Below are positions 25,147-34,409 of a stretch of DNA of 64,000 nucleotides, piece after piece. The position numbers and the translations under genes were made by a program. The DNA is from Lonsdalea populi (GTDB taxonomy: Bacteria; Pseudomonadota; Gammaproteobacteria; Enterobacterales; Enterobacteriaceae): assembly GCF_015999465.1 (NCBI RefSeq), contig NZ_CP065534.1, positions 806,001 through 870,000 on the forward strand, in the 5' to 3' direction. Position 1 is the stretch's first letter; each line of letters opens with the position of its first letter. A model generated the notes under the pieces. That model was not told the origin of the DNA, made no database searches, and saw only the letters and a program-made list of their open reading frames with translations.

Positions 25147-25401
25147 ATGGAAACTCTAGACATTATTAAGCAAGCTCTTCAGGACGTCCTCGAAACGTCG
25201 TCGCTGAACGTGACGGAAAAGACGCGTTTCGAAGAAGATCTGGATCTGGACTCCGTGAACTTTGTTCAATTTCTTTTGACGCTTGAGGACAGCATCGAGG
25301 GGCTGATGTTCGACCCCGATCACATCAGTCAACACTCTTTTTCCAGCGTCGGTTCGCTGATCGCGTGGCTTGACGCCTGGCAAGGCGCAGAATCGGCATG
25401 A
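25147..25401 (+). CDS. Carrier protein 3
   Basis: An 84-residue carrier protein. EEDLDLDSVNFVQFLLTLED has the phosphopantetheine Ser36 in DSV and an acidic helix II. It lies 10 bases after the fourth ketosynthase-like gene and overlaps the next gene by 4 bases. It is the only carrier in the rightward operon, so it may serve the fourth ketosynthase and the dehydrogenase-like protein that follows. Confidence 0.85.
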   Translation: METLDIIKQALQDVLETSSLNVTEKTRFEEDLDLDSVNFVQFLLTLEDSIEGLMFDPDHISQHSFSSVGSLIAWLDAWQGAESA

Positions 25402-26087
25402 GGGCGTTAAGCGAGCAACACCTCACCCAGGCCATGTTCTGTGGCCGTCGCCTTGAACCTGCCGAGGCGTTATCCCAGTTCACCGGACTGGTCACGGGAA
25501 CGCCTGGCGGCCTGGCCTGTCACGGGATTGGGCTGCTGCCTGGGGACGCGTCTGCGCGCCTCTACCATCCCGATGGATCGGCCATTGCGCTCGACGGATG
25601 TACGGCACTGCCTACGGATCGCGTTTTATCGTTTATGAATCTCCGTAAGGTCGCCGTGATGGAATCACTTCCTGCGCCTCACTGGCTTTCTCTGATTGCC
25701 GCCGCGCTGCGGCTAGGCGTGATAGCCCGCATGCTGGATATCTCCTACGCCCATTTGAACTCACGCAGCAGCTTTGGTCAGAAAACGACGCGGCATCAAT
25801 TGATCAAGGCCAGTTTCGCCAATATCTACGGGGAGATCGCCCAGCTTCAGGGCCAGTTGAGCGTGCGGTTGGAGCAAGAGGATTATGAGGATCTGGAGCA
25901 GGAGCATCTCGCGATAACCCACCTCAGCGGGCAGGCCGAAAAATTGATGGGGGGACACGGTTACCTGCTCGGCAATACCCATACCCTCAGCCACTTTTCC
26001 ATGATGGTGTACTGTGTGCTCGGCAAAACCGGCTCGGCGCCAGCGGCGCTCAACCAGGCGAATGAAGCATGGCAAAGCCGTCGCTGA
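25398..26087 (+). CDS. C-terminal half of an acyl-CoA dehydrogenase-like protein
   Basis: A 229-residue protein, about 60 percent of the usual length. The C-terminal ~130 residues fit the helical domain of acyl-CoA dehydrogenases: RLGVIARMLDISYAHLNSRSSFG (the Arg/Phe-Gly turn that contacts FAD), a Gln/Lys-rich helix, and KLMGGHGYLLGNTHTLSHF, the GGxGY turn. The N-terminal helical and beta domains are missing, and a short unrelated-looking segment replaces them. The usual catalytic Glu motif is not seen. It begins in an overlap with carrier protein 3 and ends inside the MATE gene, so it is well placed as a real product, perhaps a partner or dehydratase-like derivative. Confidence 0.6.
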   Translation: MRALSEQHLTQAMFCGRRLEPAEALSQFTGLVTGTPGGLACHGIGLLPGDASARLYHPDGSAIALDGCTALPTDRVLSFMNLRKVAVMESLPAPHWLSLIAAALRLGVIARMLDISYAHLNSRSSFGQKTTRHQLIKASFANIYGEIAQLQGQLSVRLEQEDYEDLEQEHLAITHLSGQAEKLMGGHGYLLGNTHTLSHFSMMVYCVLGKTGSAPAALNQANEAWQSRR

Positions 26088-27421
26088 TCGGCGCTGCGGC
26101 TTATGCGCCCGGTGGGGAGCTCCGCCAGATCCTCACTTTGGCCTGGCCCATGATCCTGACGGCTGCCGTGGTCTCTTTGTCGCAAAATGGGCCGATATGG
26201 CTATTGGGTACGCAGAGTGGGGGGCAACGGGCGCTTTATATTTTGTCCATGCTCCAGCCTTTTTATTTTATCTTCATCGCGTTGTTGGAAGGGCTGACCA
26301 TTACCAATCAGATTTTCAGCGCACGTTCGGCAACGAACTGGGCCCCCTGCCGGGTATGGCACAGCAGTGCGATTTTCTCGGTCGGCGGCGGCCTGCTGCT
26401 CGTCGTGCTCGCGCTTGGGAGTCGGTGGGGCGACGCCGGATTGCAGGTGATTTACCCGAACGATGAACCGGCGCTGTTTTCCCATTTTCTTCCTGCTTAT
26501 CTGCTGTCGGTGATACCGCTGTTGATGCTGGAACTGTGTAACGCCGGTTTAAGGGGGCAGGGGAAAACCGCCGCCAGTATGGGGTTCGTCTGCCTGTTTA
26601 TCGTCCTCAATTTGACCAGTTGCTTTATCAGCCTGCATTATTATCAGAACGGTTTTATGGCGGTCATCTATGCCAATCTGATCGCCGCGCTTGCCGTTTT
26701 ACCGCTCTCGGCGCTGTGTTTATTCACCTCGGTCGCGGGGAAAGCGGACCCCCAGCCGCGCGTGTTTTTGCCCAGACTGCTTGCTATCACGGCCGACGCC
26801 GGGGTGCCTATTTTCCTGACCATGCTGTTCGCATTTGCCAGCTCCGCCGTGCTTTTTCCGCTGCTCAGTCAGCTGGGCGCGGCTTATGCCAGCGGGTTTC
26901 TCATCGTGGTGAAGCTGCGCGCCTTTTTCATTATTCCAGCCGTGGCGCTGGGGTCGGCCATCGCAATTGGAATCAATCAGCGGCTATCCACCTCGTCGTC
27001 GCAGCAGCTTAGCCGGCTTCTGCGCCAGGGTCTGGGGGGCATCGCGCTGGTGTATGCCGGTCTAACGTTGGCGGTGTATCTCGCCCAGACCGAGCTGGTC
27101 GATATGATGTCCGTCGACGGCGCGGTGCGGGTGAGCGCCAATGCGATCATGTTCTGGCTGCTGCCCACGTTTTTCATCACCTCGCTGATTGCCAGTATCC
27201 AGACAATGCTGGAGCAGTTGGGCAGGGGAAAACGGGTGCTTCTGATCACGTTCGTCATGGAAAGCCTGATGGTGGCTATTGTGCTCTATCTGGCCACGCA
27301 GCCGGAGGCGCTGGTGAGGCTGATGAAGAGTATTCTGATTTTTAATGTCTTGTATTTAGCGGTTTTCACGTATGAGTACGGGATATTGTGCCGCAGGCTG
27401 GGTCAGCGACATGCTCTATGA
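26069..27421 (+). CDS. MATE-family efflux transporter
   Basis: A 450-residue protein with about 12 hydrophobic segments in two similar halves. The N-terminal LTLAWPMILTAAVVSLSQNGPIWLLG fits helix 1 of MATE (MatE/NorM) exporters, which move cationic or amphipathic compounds out using a sodium or proton gradient. It overlaps the truncated dehydrogenase gene by 19 bases and the hydrolase gene at its end, so it is part of the rightward operon. It is the exporter most tightly tied to the carrier-based pathway, while the MFS proteins lie in other operons. Confidence 0.75.
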   Translation: MAKPSLIGAAAYAPGGELRQILTLAWPMILTAAVVSLSQNGPIWLLGTQSGGQRALYILSMLQPFYFIFIALLEGLTITNQIFSARSATNWAPCRVWHSSAIFSVGGGLLLVVLALGSRWGDAGLQVIYPNDEPALFSHFLPAYLLSVIPLLMLELCNAGLRGQGKTAASMGFVCLFIVLNLTSCFISLHYYQNGFMAVIYANLIAALAVLPLSALCLFTSVAGKADPQPRVFLPRLLAITADAGVPIFLTMLFAFASSAVLFPLLSQLGAAYASGFLIVVKLRAFFIIPAVALGSAIAIGINQRLSTSSSQQLSRLLRQGLGGIALVYAGLTLAVYLAQTELVDMMSVDGAVRVSANAIMFWLLPTFFITSLIASIQTMLEQLGRGKRVLLITFVMESLMVAIVLYLATQPEALVRLMKSILIFNVLYLAVFTYEYGILCRRLGQRHAL

Positions 27422-28379
27422 TTTTTTTCTGCCGGTATTGAAAATCACGGCGAGATTGCACCGTCGTTATCATCTTTTTCTGGTCCGTCGACAGCGGCGG
27501 CCCGCGCTATTGCTCAAGAATCCGATCATTCCTGAAAGCCACTACGCGCCGACCTGTCGCCGATTGCGCAGGCTGGACCTGTACCTGCTGCGCTGGCTGG
27601 CGCCCGGCAAAGCGGCCTCCTACGCCTTGGACCTGTTCGAGCATCCACACCGGATGCCCTGCAAGAAAACCGATGCGCGTTGGCTGAGTTCGCTGCGACA
27701 GGATGAAGTGATTTGCGCCGGACAGCGCGTCGTAGTGTATTGTTCCGGGGCGTCTTCTCCGGCCCGGCGGGTATTGCTGATACACGGTTGGGAGGCGCGG
27801 GCCGTCATGTTGCGCCCGCTCATTGAGTCGCTCACTCAGGCAGGATGCGAAGTGATGGCCCCGGATTTGCCCGCTCATGGAGAATCCGGGGGGGAGCGAT
27901 GTTCTTTCGGCGATCTGGTGGAGGCCATACGGCGGCTGGGCGATCGATACGGCGTCTTCTGCGCGGCGCTAGGCCATTCGTTTGGGGGAACGGCGTTGCT
28001 GCATGCCGCCACGCGGGGATTTCAGTGCCGGCGGCTCGTCATCCTCAGTAGTCCGGAGTCTCTGCCCTGCGTGCTTGAGGCTTACATCGCTTTTCATCGC
28101 GTGCCGGTGGCGCTTACCGAGCGGATTAAACGGGTTTATCTCAAACGCTACGGCCATCATCCGGACTCGATTTCCTATACCCGCTGGCCGCCGATCGCCG
28201 TTCCCACGCTGGTTTGTCACGATCGGGACGACCAGAATATCGAGCTGACGCAGGCTTTCCATCTGCTGAGCGCGACAGCGGCGGGTGAACTCTACATAAC
28301 CCAGGGCAGCGGACATCGCGGGATTGTCCGGGATCGGGGGCTGATCCAACGCGTGATCGACTTCGTTCAGGCGCCGTGA
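27411..28379 (+). CDS. Alpha/beta hydrolase (thioesterase or esterase type)
   Basis: About 322 residues from the ATG at 27411; a start at 27372 inside the MATE gene is also possible. VLLIHGWEAR is the oxyanion strand, LGHSFGGTALLHA holds the nucleophile Ser, HDRDDQNIEL the acid and GSGHRGIVRD the His. This is a complete Ser-Asp-His set of the alpha/beta-hydrolase fold. The N-terminal ~90 residues before the fold are basic and may form a cap or membrane-associated extension. As the last gene of the rightward operon it may release the product from a carrier or trim a protecting group. It converges with the two-component operon. Confidence 0.75.
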   Translation: MLYDFFLPVLKITARLHRRYHLFLVRRQRRPALLLKNPIIPESHYAPTCRRLRRLDLYLLRWLAPGKAASYALDLFEHPHRMPCKKTDARWLSSLRQDEVICAGQRVVVYCSGASSPARRVLLIHGWEARAVMLRPLIESLTQAGCEVMAPDLPAHGESGGERCSFGDLVEAIRRLGDRYGVFCAALGHSFGGTALLHAATRGFQCRRLVILSSPESLPCVLEAYIAFHRVPVALTERIKRVYLKRYGHHPDSISYTRWPPIAVPTLVCHDRDDQNIELTQAFHLLSATAAGELYITQGSGHRGIVRDRGLIQRVIDFVQAP

Positions 28380-28484
28380 GCGCATCAGAAAAAAGCGCTG
28401 AGCGTTTTTCTCCATGCCGCAGGTTTTCGCAGTGCTACAGCCGTTGCGTACAGAGAGGCATCATCACGCCGGTGATCTTAACAT

Positions 28485-29795
28485 CTACTCCGTCGGGAAT
28501 TTGATGGTGACCTTACAGCCCGACCGGTCTTCCCGGTTCGCCAGGCTGAAATAACCGCCGTGGGACTCGACAATCTGGCGAGAGAGCATTAAGCCGATGC
28601 CGCTCCCATTCTTCTTCACGCTGTAAAACGGGACGAAGATATTTTCCGTGTTGCCGATACCGCAGCCTTCATCGAGGATTTTCAGGCAGAACTCGTTGTC
28701 TTTGACTTTCCAGCTCAGATAAATGGCACCTTCGGGTGAGGTCATGGCTTCATCGGCATTCTTTAAAATGTTGATCAGCATCTGTTCTATTTGAACGGCA
28801 TCGATATTGACCACGACACTCTCACTGGAAAGGATGTGCGTTTTTCGGTGTTCAAATAAGGTGAGAATTTTTCTGATGAGCGAGTCGATATTGTGCGGCG
28901 CTTTCTGAGGGAGGGGAAGCGAGGTGAGTTTCCGATAGCTGTCCACAAAACTTCTCAGATTTAAGGCCCGTTCATGAATGATATCCAGCCCATCGCGTAA
29001 ATCCTGATTCTCCTCCTTGCCATCGTCAGGTACGGCCGACAATAACATCTGGCTCAACGAGGCGATGGGCGTCAGCGTATTGTTGATTTCATGGCTCATG
29101 ACGCGCAGCAGGTTTCGCCATGCGCGGTACTCTTCCTCACGAAGCAACTGGCTCACATCGGTGATGAACAGTAGCTGCTGCTTCTTGCCATTTTCGAAAT
29201 ATTTTTCCAGGACGATTTTGTAGCGTCCGCGCCGTTTTGGAAACTGGTACTCTACGACGCTGTTGGCCGGTAGTTCGAAGAGCGAGCGGAATGACAGGCC
29301 ACTCAGTGCGAGGCCTTTGAGCTCGTTGGCCGACTGGCCGAGCAAGGAAACGGCGGTTTCGTTCACGAACGCGATTTCCTGCTCGCTGTTCAGCGCCACG
29401 ATGGCGACGTCAATATTGTTGAGCACCTTGCGCACCAGATACTGCTGCTGTTTGATGTGCAGACGCTGTTTTTGCATCGAGGAGGCGAGCTCGTTGATCA
29501 TATCAATCAGGCCATTGAGCTCGCTGTCGGCCTTCTGACGTTTTCCCCGCAGGCTGAAATCGTTATGCGTGATGGCTTCGATCAGATTGGTCAGCGTTGT
29601 CAGCTGAAAATTCAGCACCTGCCGGGTCATCAGCGAACAATAGCCGATCAGCGTCAGACAAATCAGCGCCACCAAGGCGATCAGATAACCGGAGTAATCA
29701 TTCCACATCATTAGCACGACAATCGCCAGCGACGAGGGCAGTGAGGCGATGATCAGCAGCCGTTGCTGTAATGACTCCAGTGAGTGCCGGCACAT
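28485..29795 (-). CDS. NtrY-like sensor histidine kinase
   Basis: A 436-residue kinase. Two membrane segments lie in residues 12-55 with almost no periplasmic loop, followed by a HAMP-like linker, a PAS domain (about 125-215), the H-box VMSHEINNTLTPIAS (phosphorylated His235), the N-box NILKNADEAM and the G-box DEGCGIG. The very short external loop suggests that it senses a membrane or cytoplasmic cue, or transporter activity, instead of a soluble ligand. The ATG sits behind AAAAGGACCGG at the end of the response regulator gene. It is the last gene of the operon with an ABC exporter. Confidence 0.85.
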   Translation of the reverse strand: MCRHSLESLQQRLLIIASLPSSLAIVVLMMWNDYSGYLIALVALICLTLIGYCSLMTRQVLNFQLTTLTNLIEAITHNDFSLRGKRQKADSELNGLIDMINELASSMQKQRLHIKQQQYLVRKVLNNIDVAIVALNSEQEIAFVNETAVSLLGQSANELKGLALSGLSFRSLFELPANSVVEYQFPKRRGRYKIVLEKYFENGKKQQLLFITDVSQLLREEEYRAWRNLLRVMSHEINNTLTPIASLSQMLLSAVPDDGKEENQDLRDGLDIIHERALNLRSFVDSYRKLTSLPLPQKAPHNIDSLIRKILTLFEHRKTHILSSESVVVNIDAVQIEQMLINILKNADEAMTSPEGAIYLSWKVKDNEFCLKILDEGCGIGNTENIFVPFYSVKKNGSGIGLMLSRQIVESHGGYFSLANREDRSGCKVTIKFPTE

Positions 29796-29800
29796 AGAAT

Positions 29801-31219
29801 TCAGCCGGTCCTTTTAAGACGACGATAAAAGGCGCTGCGGCTTAGCCCCAGAGATTCGGCCGCTTCAGAAGCGTTGCCGTTGTATACCGCCAGGCGTTTT
29901 TGCAAGGTTTCCTGCTCGATGTCTTCCAGCGTCATTAATCCGATTGGCTGAGCGCTCTGCGTGTCAGGCTGCGCGCTTTCCACCCTTTTTTGCGGCTCAC
30001 CTTCCAGGTCGCCAGGCAGGGCGAGCCGGAGGAGATGCGGGTCCAGCACGTGACTGCTGCTGAGCAGCACCGTGCGCTCCAGCGTGTGATTAAGCTCTCG
30101 AATGTTCCCCGGCCAGGGATAGCCTTGCAGCGTCTGCATCGCCTCTTCGGTAATCGTGAAGGTGGGTTTGCGGTAGCGTTCTGTGAGGCTTTTCAGCTTC
30201 CGTTTGACCAGCTCGGGGATATCCTCTTTCCGTTCGCGCAGTGCGGGAATGCGCACCTCGAACGTGTTCAGGCGATAGTAGAGGTCTTTGCGGAACTCGC
30301 CGGCCTCGATCATCGTCGCCAGGTCGGCATTGGTGGCAGAGATAATGCGGACATCCGCCGACTGGGTTTTACTCGCCCCGACTTTTTCAAACTGGTGCTC
30401 TTCCAGCATGCGCAGCAGTTTCGCCTGCTGATTGATCGGCACATTGCCGACTTCATCGAGGAACAGGGTGCCGCCGTCCGCCAGTTCGAAGCGCCCGATG
30501 CGCTGCGTTTTGGCGTCGGTAAACGCGCCTTTGACGTGGCCGAACATCTCGCTTTCGAACAGGCTGTCAGGAATGCAGCCCATATTGACCGAGACAAAGC
30601 TGGCGTCGCTGCGGGTAGAGTGTTGATGAATGTAGTTGGCCAGCATGCTTTTGCCCGTTCCGTTTTCACCGGTGAGCAAGATGCTGGCGTGACTCGGGAT
30701 CACCTGCTGCAAAATCGCCATCACCTGCTTCATCGATGGGGATTGCGCCACCAGTTCATCCTGCAAACAGGGGTGAAGCTGCTGCTGGAGCAGGACGTTT
30801 TGCTGCTGCAACGAGCGCTGCTTTTTCAGGACTTCCACCAGTTGCAACTGCACATTCAGCGCCTGCACCAGGCGCTCGTTGTCCCAGGGCTTTTGGATGA
30901 AGTCGGCGGCCCCTTTCTTCATCGCTTCCACGGCGATATCGATAGACCCCCAGCCGGTCATGACGATAATCGGCAAATCGGGCTCAATCCGTTTGATGTC
31001 CGCGATAAGCTCCAGTCCCTCGTTACCTGAGGTGGTATCACGCTGATAATTTAGGTCAAGTAACGCGATATCGGGCTTGCCTTCCCGGACTTGCATGAGC
31101 GCCTCATCCGTCTGGGTGGCGGTGATGACATCGAACTGATGCAGCTTGAGCATTAGTTTCAATGTCTTGATGATGCTGATGTCATCATCCGCCACCATTA
31201 CCTTGTAACTCGACTTCAT
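29801..31219 (-). CDS. NtrC-family sigma-54-dependent response regulator
   Basis: A 472-residue protein with three domains: a receiver (DDD at 11-13, phospho-acceptor Asp55 in LLDLN), an AAA+ domain with Walker A GENGTGKS, the sigma-54 contact loop GAFTDA and Walker B LFLDEVGN, and a Fis-type helix-turn-helix at the end ([22 protein letters not shown] region). It should activate sigma-54 promoters after phosphorylation by the kinase next door. A candidate target lies just upstream of the same operon at 35701-35715. Confidence 0.9.
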   Translation of the reverse strand: MKSSYKVMVADDDISIIKTLKLMLKLHQFDVITATQTDEALMQVREGKPDIALLDLNYQRDTTSGNEGLELIADIKRIEPDLPIIVMTGWGSIDIAVEAMKKGAADFIQKPWDNERLVQALNVQLQLVEVLKKQRSLQQQNVLLQQQLHPCLQDELVAQSPSMKQVMAILQQVIPSHASILLTGENGTGKSMLANYIHQHSTRSDASFVSVNMGCIPDSLFESEMFGHVKGAFTDAKTQRIGRFELADGGTLFLDEVGNVPINQQAKLLRMLEEHQFEKVGASKTQSADVRIISATNADLATMIEAGEFRKDLYYRLNTFEVRIPALRERKEDIPELVKRKLKSLTERYRKPTFTITEEAMQTLQGYPWPGNIRELNHTLERTVLLSSSHVLDPHLLRLALPGDLEGEPQKRVESAQPDTQSAQPIGLMTLEDIEQETLQKRLAVYNGNASEAAESLGLSRSAFYRRLKRTG

Positions 31220-31244
31220 GAGGCCCTCACTCTTTCCTGCTTGG

Positions 31245-33677
31245 TTATTGATGTCTTAGCGCATCGATTGGCTGTATCTGGATAGCGCGTCTTGCCGGAA
31301 TCAGCGTGGCCACGGTGACGACGACGGCAATCGGCAATGCCGTGGCGACAAACAGCGCCGTCAATGCAATACCCTGACTGCCGAAGATGCGTAATATCAT
31401 CGGCGTGACGACTGCAATCACCGGCAGGCTGATCGCCAGCCCGATGGCCAGTTGCCACCATCCCTGCATCAAGATCAACCTGATGATATTGGCGGGGGTG
31501 GCGCCTAACGCGCGCCGCGTACCCAATTCGGCATAGCGTTGATGAATCGTCTTCGCCATCACCCCATAAATACCGCTGCCGGCAAGCAAGACGGCCATAA
31601 TTCCAAATACATTGAATAATATAGAGATGTAACTTAAGCCTACAGTATTTCTTCCCACCACTTCCTGCAAAGTTTTCTCCTGATAGGCTGGAAGCTGGTT
31701 ATCTATGCGGCTGACGCTGGACTGAATGATATGGCTGAGATCTTCGTGATTCACCCCTTTGACGATAATCGACATCTGATCCTGCGGCGCTTGCAGCATG
31801 GAGCGGTAGGCCGTGGGCATCTCTTTGCTGTGGCCGAAAGGTCGCCCCTGAATGATATGAGGAATAACGCCAACCAGGGTATACCAGTCCCGATCGCCGC
31901 CCTCGATCCATCGAATCTTTTTGCCGATAGGCATCGGCTCGTCGGGCAGGTAGCGATCGATAAACGAGCGGGTGACGACAACGACCTTTTGCGAGCGGAT
32001 GTCATCATTCAGATTGAGCAAACGGCCGGTCTCCGCTTTGACGCCTAAGGCTTCCAGCGTGCCGGGATAGGCAATCACATCATTGACGAGCGGATACTGA
32101 TTGCGGTTGGAGCGCAGATAGCTGGCCCCTTCGATTTCGATATTGCTCGTCGGCGTGAATTCGCCGGGCAAGCGGCTGATCAAACCGGCCTGCTCCACCG
32201 ACGGCTGAGATTTCAGCTCAGCGACGACGCGATTGTCGAAATTATAGCCGTCCAGCGCGGTAGGGTAGGTTCTTTCCGTCAGGCTGACCTTGGCTGACCA
32301 GATGTTCTGTATCTGAACGCCGTAGTCGATTTTGGACGCCTGCGCGACAACCAGCGACAGCAGCGCGCCGATACACAGCACCGCACAGGAGAGAGCGACT
32401 TCGAAAATCACCAGAGCGCGGCTGATCCGGCTGCTGCTGCGGCTTTGCGCGCCGCGAGTTCCATCGCGCAGCACGTCGTTAACGTTGCTGTTGACCATTT
32501 TCCAGGCCGGCAGCGCGCCGGTAATCAGGCTGGCCAGCGCCACCAGGACGAGCGTTTTTGCCACCGTGCCGATATCGATACCCAGGTGCCACCAGAAGGG
32601 CGGCTGGTCCGGCACGATTCTGACAATCAGTTTATTGGTGAGAGACAGCCCCCAGCCGGCCAGCAATAGCCCAATCAGTCCGCCCATGCAGCAAATGATC
32701 GCGCTTTCCCACATCATCTGCAGGACGACGCGCAGGGGAGGCGCGCCATGCGCGATACGAATTGCGGTTTCTTTGCTGCGTTCGATGGCGCGAACCAACA
32801 GCATATTGCCGACGTTACAGCAGGCCAGAAGCAGGACGAGCCCCACCGCTAACAGCATGATCAGGAAGATGGGTTTGGAGTCTTCTCCCATGAAGCTGTC
32901 CATGAAGGTAATGGCGAAGGCCGACCGGCCTCGGTTGATCTCCGGGAACTGTTGCGCTCGCGCGTCCATGATGTTTTTCAGTTCCGCGTCGACGTCTTCC
33001 ATTGAAAAACCGCGCTTGATTTTGCCGAAGACCTGAATCGATGGCGCATTCTCCACGGTGATGTGGCGCAGGTTTAGCGTGGAAGGTTGCCAAATCTGGT
33101 TATTCATCGGAAAGGCGAACCCTTTGGGCATGACGCCGATGATCCGGGTGCCGATGCCGTTCACGCTGAAGGATTGATTCAGGATGTCCTCACGTCCGCC
33201 AAAATAGTTTTGCCATATCTCATGACTGATCACAGCGACGGGATTGGCGCCTTCTCCGGTATCTTGCTCATTATAAATTCGCCCCAGCTCGGGTTGTACG
33301 CCCGTGTAGCTAAAGAGATCGGGTTCTGAGCGGATGGCGATGTACCGTGATGTCTGTCCATCCAGGCTGATGTTGGCGACATCGCCATAGTAGTAGCCCA
33401 ACTGCTCCAGACGCTGGCTTTTCTCCTTTAAATCCATGAAGTCCATGTAGCTGATAGGCGAGTCGCCTAACCGCACGCCATTAATACTCGGGCTGACCGC
33501 CACCATGCGTTCGGCATCCTCGAAAGGCAGGGGTTTCAGCACCAGTCCGTTGATGACCGAATACATGTAAATGCACATGCCCAGGCCAATCGCCATAATC
33601 AGCATGGTGAACACGGAAAAACCGGGGCGCTTTAGCAAGAGGCGACAGGCATAGCGCAAATCAAAAATCATCGACAT
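31245..33677 (-). CDS. ABC transporter permease, MacB/FtsX type (duplicated)
   Basis: An 810-residue inner-membrane protein. The N-terminal segment (LLLKRPGFSVFTMLIMAIGLG) is the first helix of the MacB periplasmic-core family. A large external domain follows, then three helices (about 275-400), a further N-terminal-like helix near 420, a second external domain, and three more helices with GTRRALGATPANI. This two-fold FtsX plan on one chain (like ADOP-type permeases) means a single chain can replace the usual permease dimer. Such systems are mechanotransducers rather than classical pumps. The gene lies 10 bases after the ATPase gene. Confidence 0.85.
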   Translation of the reverse strand: MSMIFDLRYACRLLLKRPGFSVFTMLIMAIGLGMCIYMYSVINGLVLKPLPFEDAERMVAVSPSINGVRLGDSPISYMDFMDLKEKSQRLEQLGYYYGDVANISLDGQTSRYIAIRSEPDLFSYTGVQPELGRIYNEQDTGEGANPVAVISHEIWQNYFGGREDILNQSFSVNGIGTRIIGVMPKGFAFPMNNQIWQPSTLNLRHITVENAPSIQVFGKIKRGFSMEDVDAELKNIMDARAQQFPEINRGRSAFAITFMDSFMGEDSKPIFLIMLLAVGLVLLLACCNVGNMLLVRAIERSKETAIRIAHGAPPLRVVLQMMWESAIICCMGGLIGLLLAGWGLSLTNKLIVRIVPDQPPFWWHLGIDIGTVAKTLVLVALASLITGALPAWKMVNSNVNDVLRDGTRGAQSRSSSRISRALVIFEVALSCAVLCIGALLSLVVAQASKIDYGVQIQNIWSAKVSLTERTYPTALDGYNFDNRVVAELKSQPSVEQAGLISRLPGEFTPTSNIEIEGASYLRSNRNQYPLVNDVIAYPGTLEALGVKAETGRLLNLNDDIRSQKVVVVTRSFIDRYLPDEPMPIGKKIRWIEGGDRDWYTLVGVIPHIIQGRPFGHSKEMPTAYRSMLQAPQDQMSIIVKGVNHEDLSHIIQSSVSRIDNQLPAYQEKTLQEVVGRNTVGLSYISILFNVFGIMAVLLAGSGIYGVMAKTIHQRYAELGTRRALGATPANIIRLILMQGWWQLAIGLAISLPVIAVVTPMILRIFGSQGIALTALFVATALPIAVVVTVATLIPARRAIQIQPIDALRHQ

Positions 33678-33687
33678 CGGTTTCTCC

Positions 33688-34395
33688 TTAAACCACTCTG
33701 GCGAGGTGCTTCAGCTTATGGTCGTCAATCACCATACCGTCAAAAATTTCTATTTGTCGCAATGCGCGGGCTGCTGAACGAGGATCATGGGTCACCATGC
33801 AGATGGTTGAACCGGCCTGATGAAGATTATCGAACAACGACATCACGGCATCGGCATTACGCGAATCCAGGTTACCGGTCGGTTCATCCGCCAGCAGCAG
33901 GGATGGGTTGCCGACAATGGCGCGCGCCACCGCGACGCGCTGCTGCTGTCCGCCGGAAAGCTGGGAAGGGTAGTGTCGGCCCCGGTGTTTCATGTCCACC
34001 TTTTCCAGCGCGGCATCCGCCATGGCTTTCATTTGCTTGTTGCTGATGCCCTTGCGGTAGGTGAGCGGCAGCATGACGTTTTCATCAACAGTCAGATCGC
34101 TTATCAGGTTAAAAGACTGAAAGACGAAACCTATCTCAAGGTTACGAATTTCCGCCTGCTGCTTTGCGGTCAGTTCATTGACGTTATGACCGTTAATCAC
34201 GTATTCGCCCTCCGTTGCCTTATCCAGTAATCCGAGGATAGACAGGAGCGTGGATTTACCACATCCCGACGGGCCGGAAATAGAAACATAATCCCCTTGT
34301 TTGATCGTGAAGCTCACATCACTCAGAGCATGGGTTTCCATTTCCTCAGTAAAAAACACTTTTTTGATGTTTTTAAGCTCGACAACTGCTGACAT
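33688..34395 (-). CDS. ABC transporter ATPase, MacB/LolD type
   Basis: A 235-residue ATPase with all canonical motifs: Walker [10 protein letters not shown], signature [14 protein letters not shown], Walker [13 protein letters not shown] and the His switch VTHDP. Length and motifs fit the LolD/MacB group that drives FtsX-type permeases. It is the middle member of the fusion protein - ATPase - permease set. It contrasts with the degenerate ATPase at 44110-45174. Confidence 0.9.
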   Translation of the reverse strand: MSAVVELKNIKKVFFTEEMETHALSDVSFTIKQGDYVSISGPSGCGKSTLLSILGLLDKATEGEYVINGHNVNELTAKQQAEIRNLEIGFVFQSFNLISDLTVDENVMLPLTYRKGISNKQMKAMADAALEKVDMKHRGRHYPSQLSGGQQQRVAVARAIVGNPSLLLADEPTGNLDSRNADAVMSLFDNLHQAGSTICMVTHDPRSAARALRQIEIFDGMVIDDHKLKHLARVV

Positions 34396-34409
34396 ACAAG
34401 AATCCTTTA

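Noticed and set aside
28379..28408. Possible terminator between the hydrolase and kinase genes (AGCGC/GCGCT then T run)
   Set aside because: Only five pairs with an 11-base loop and the T run set apart; too weak to call.
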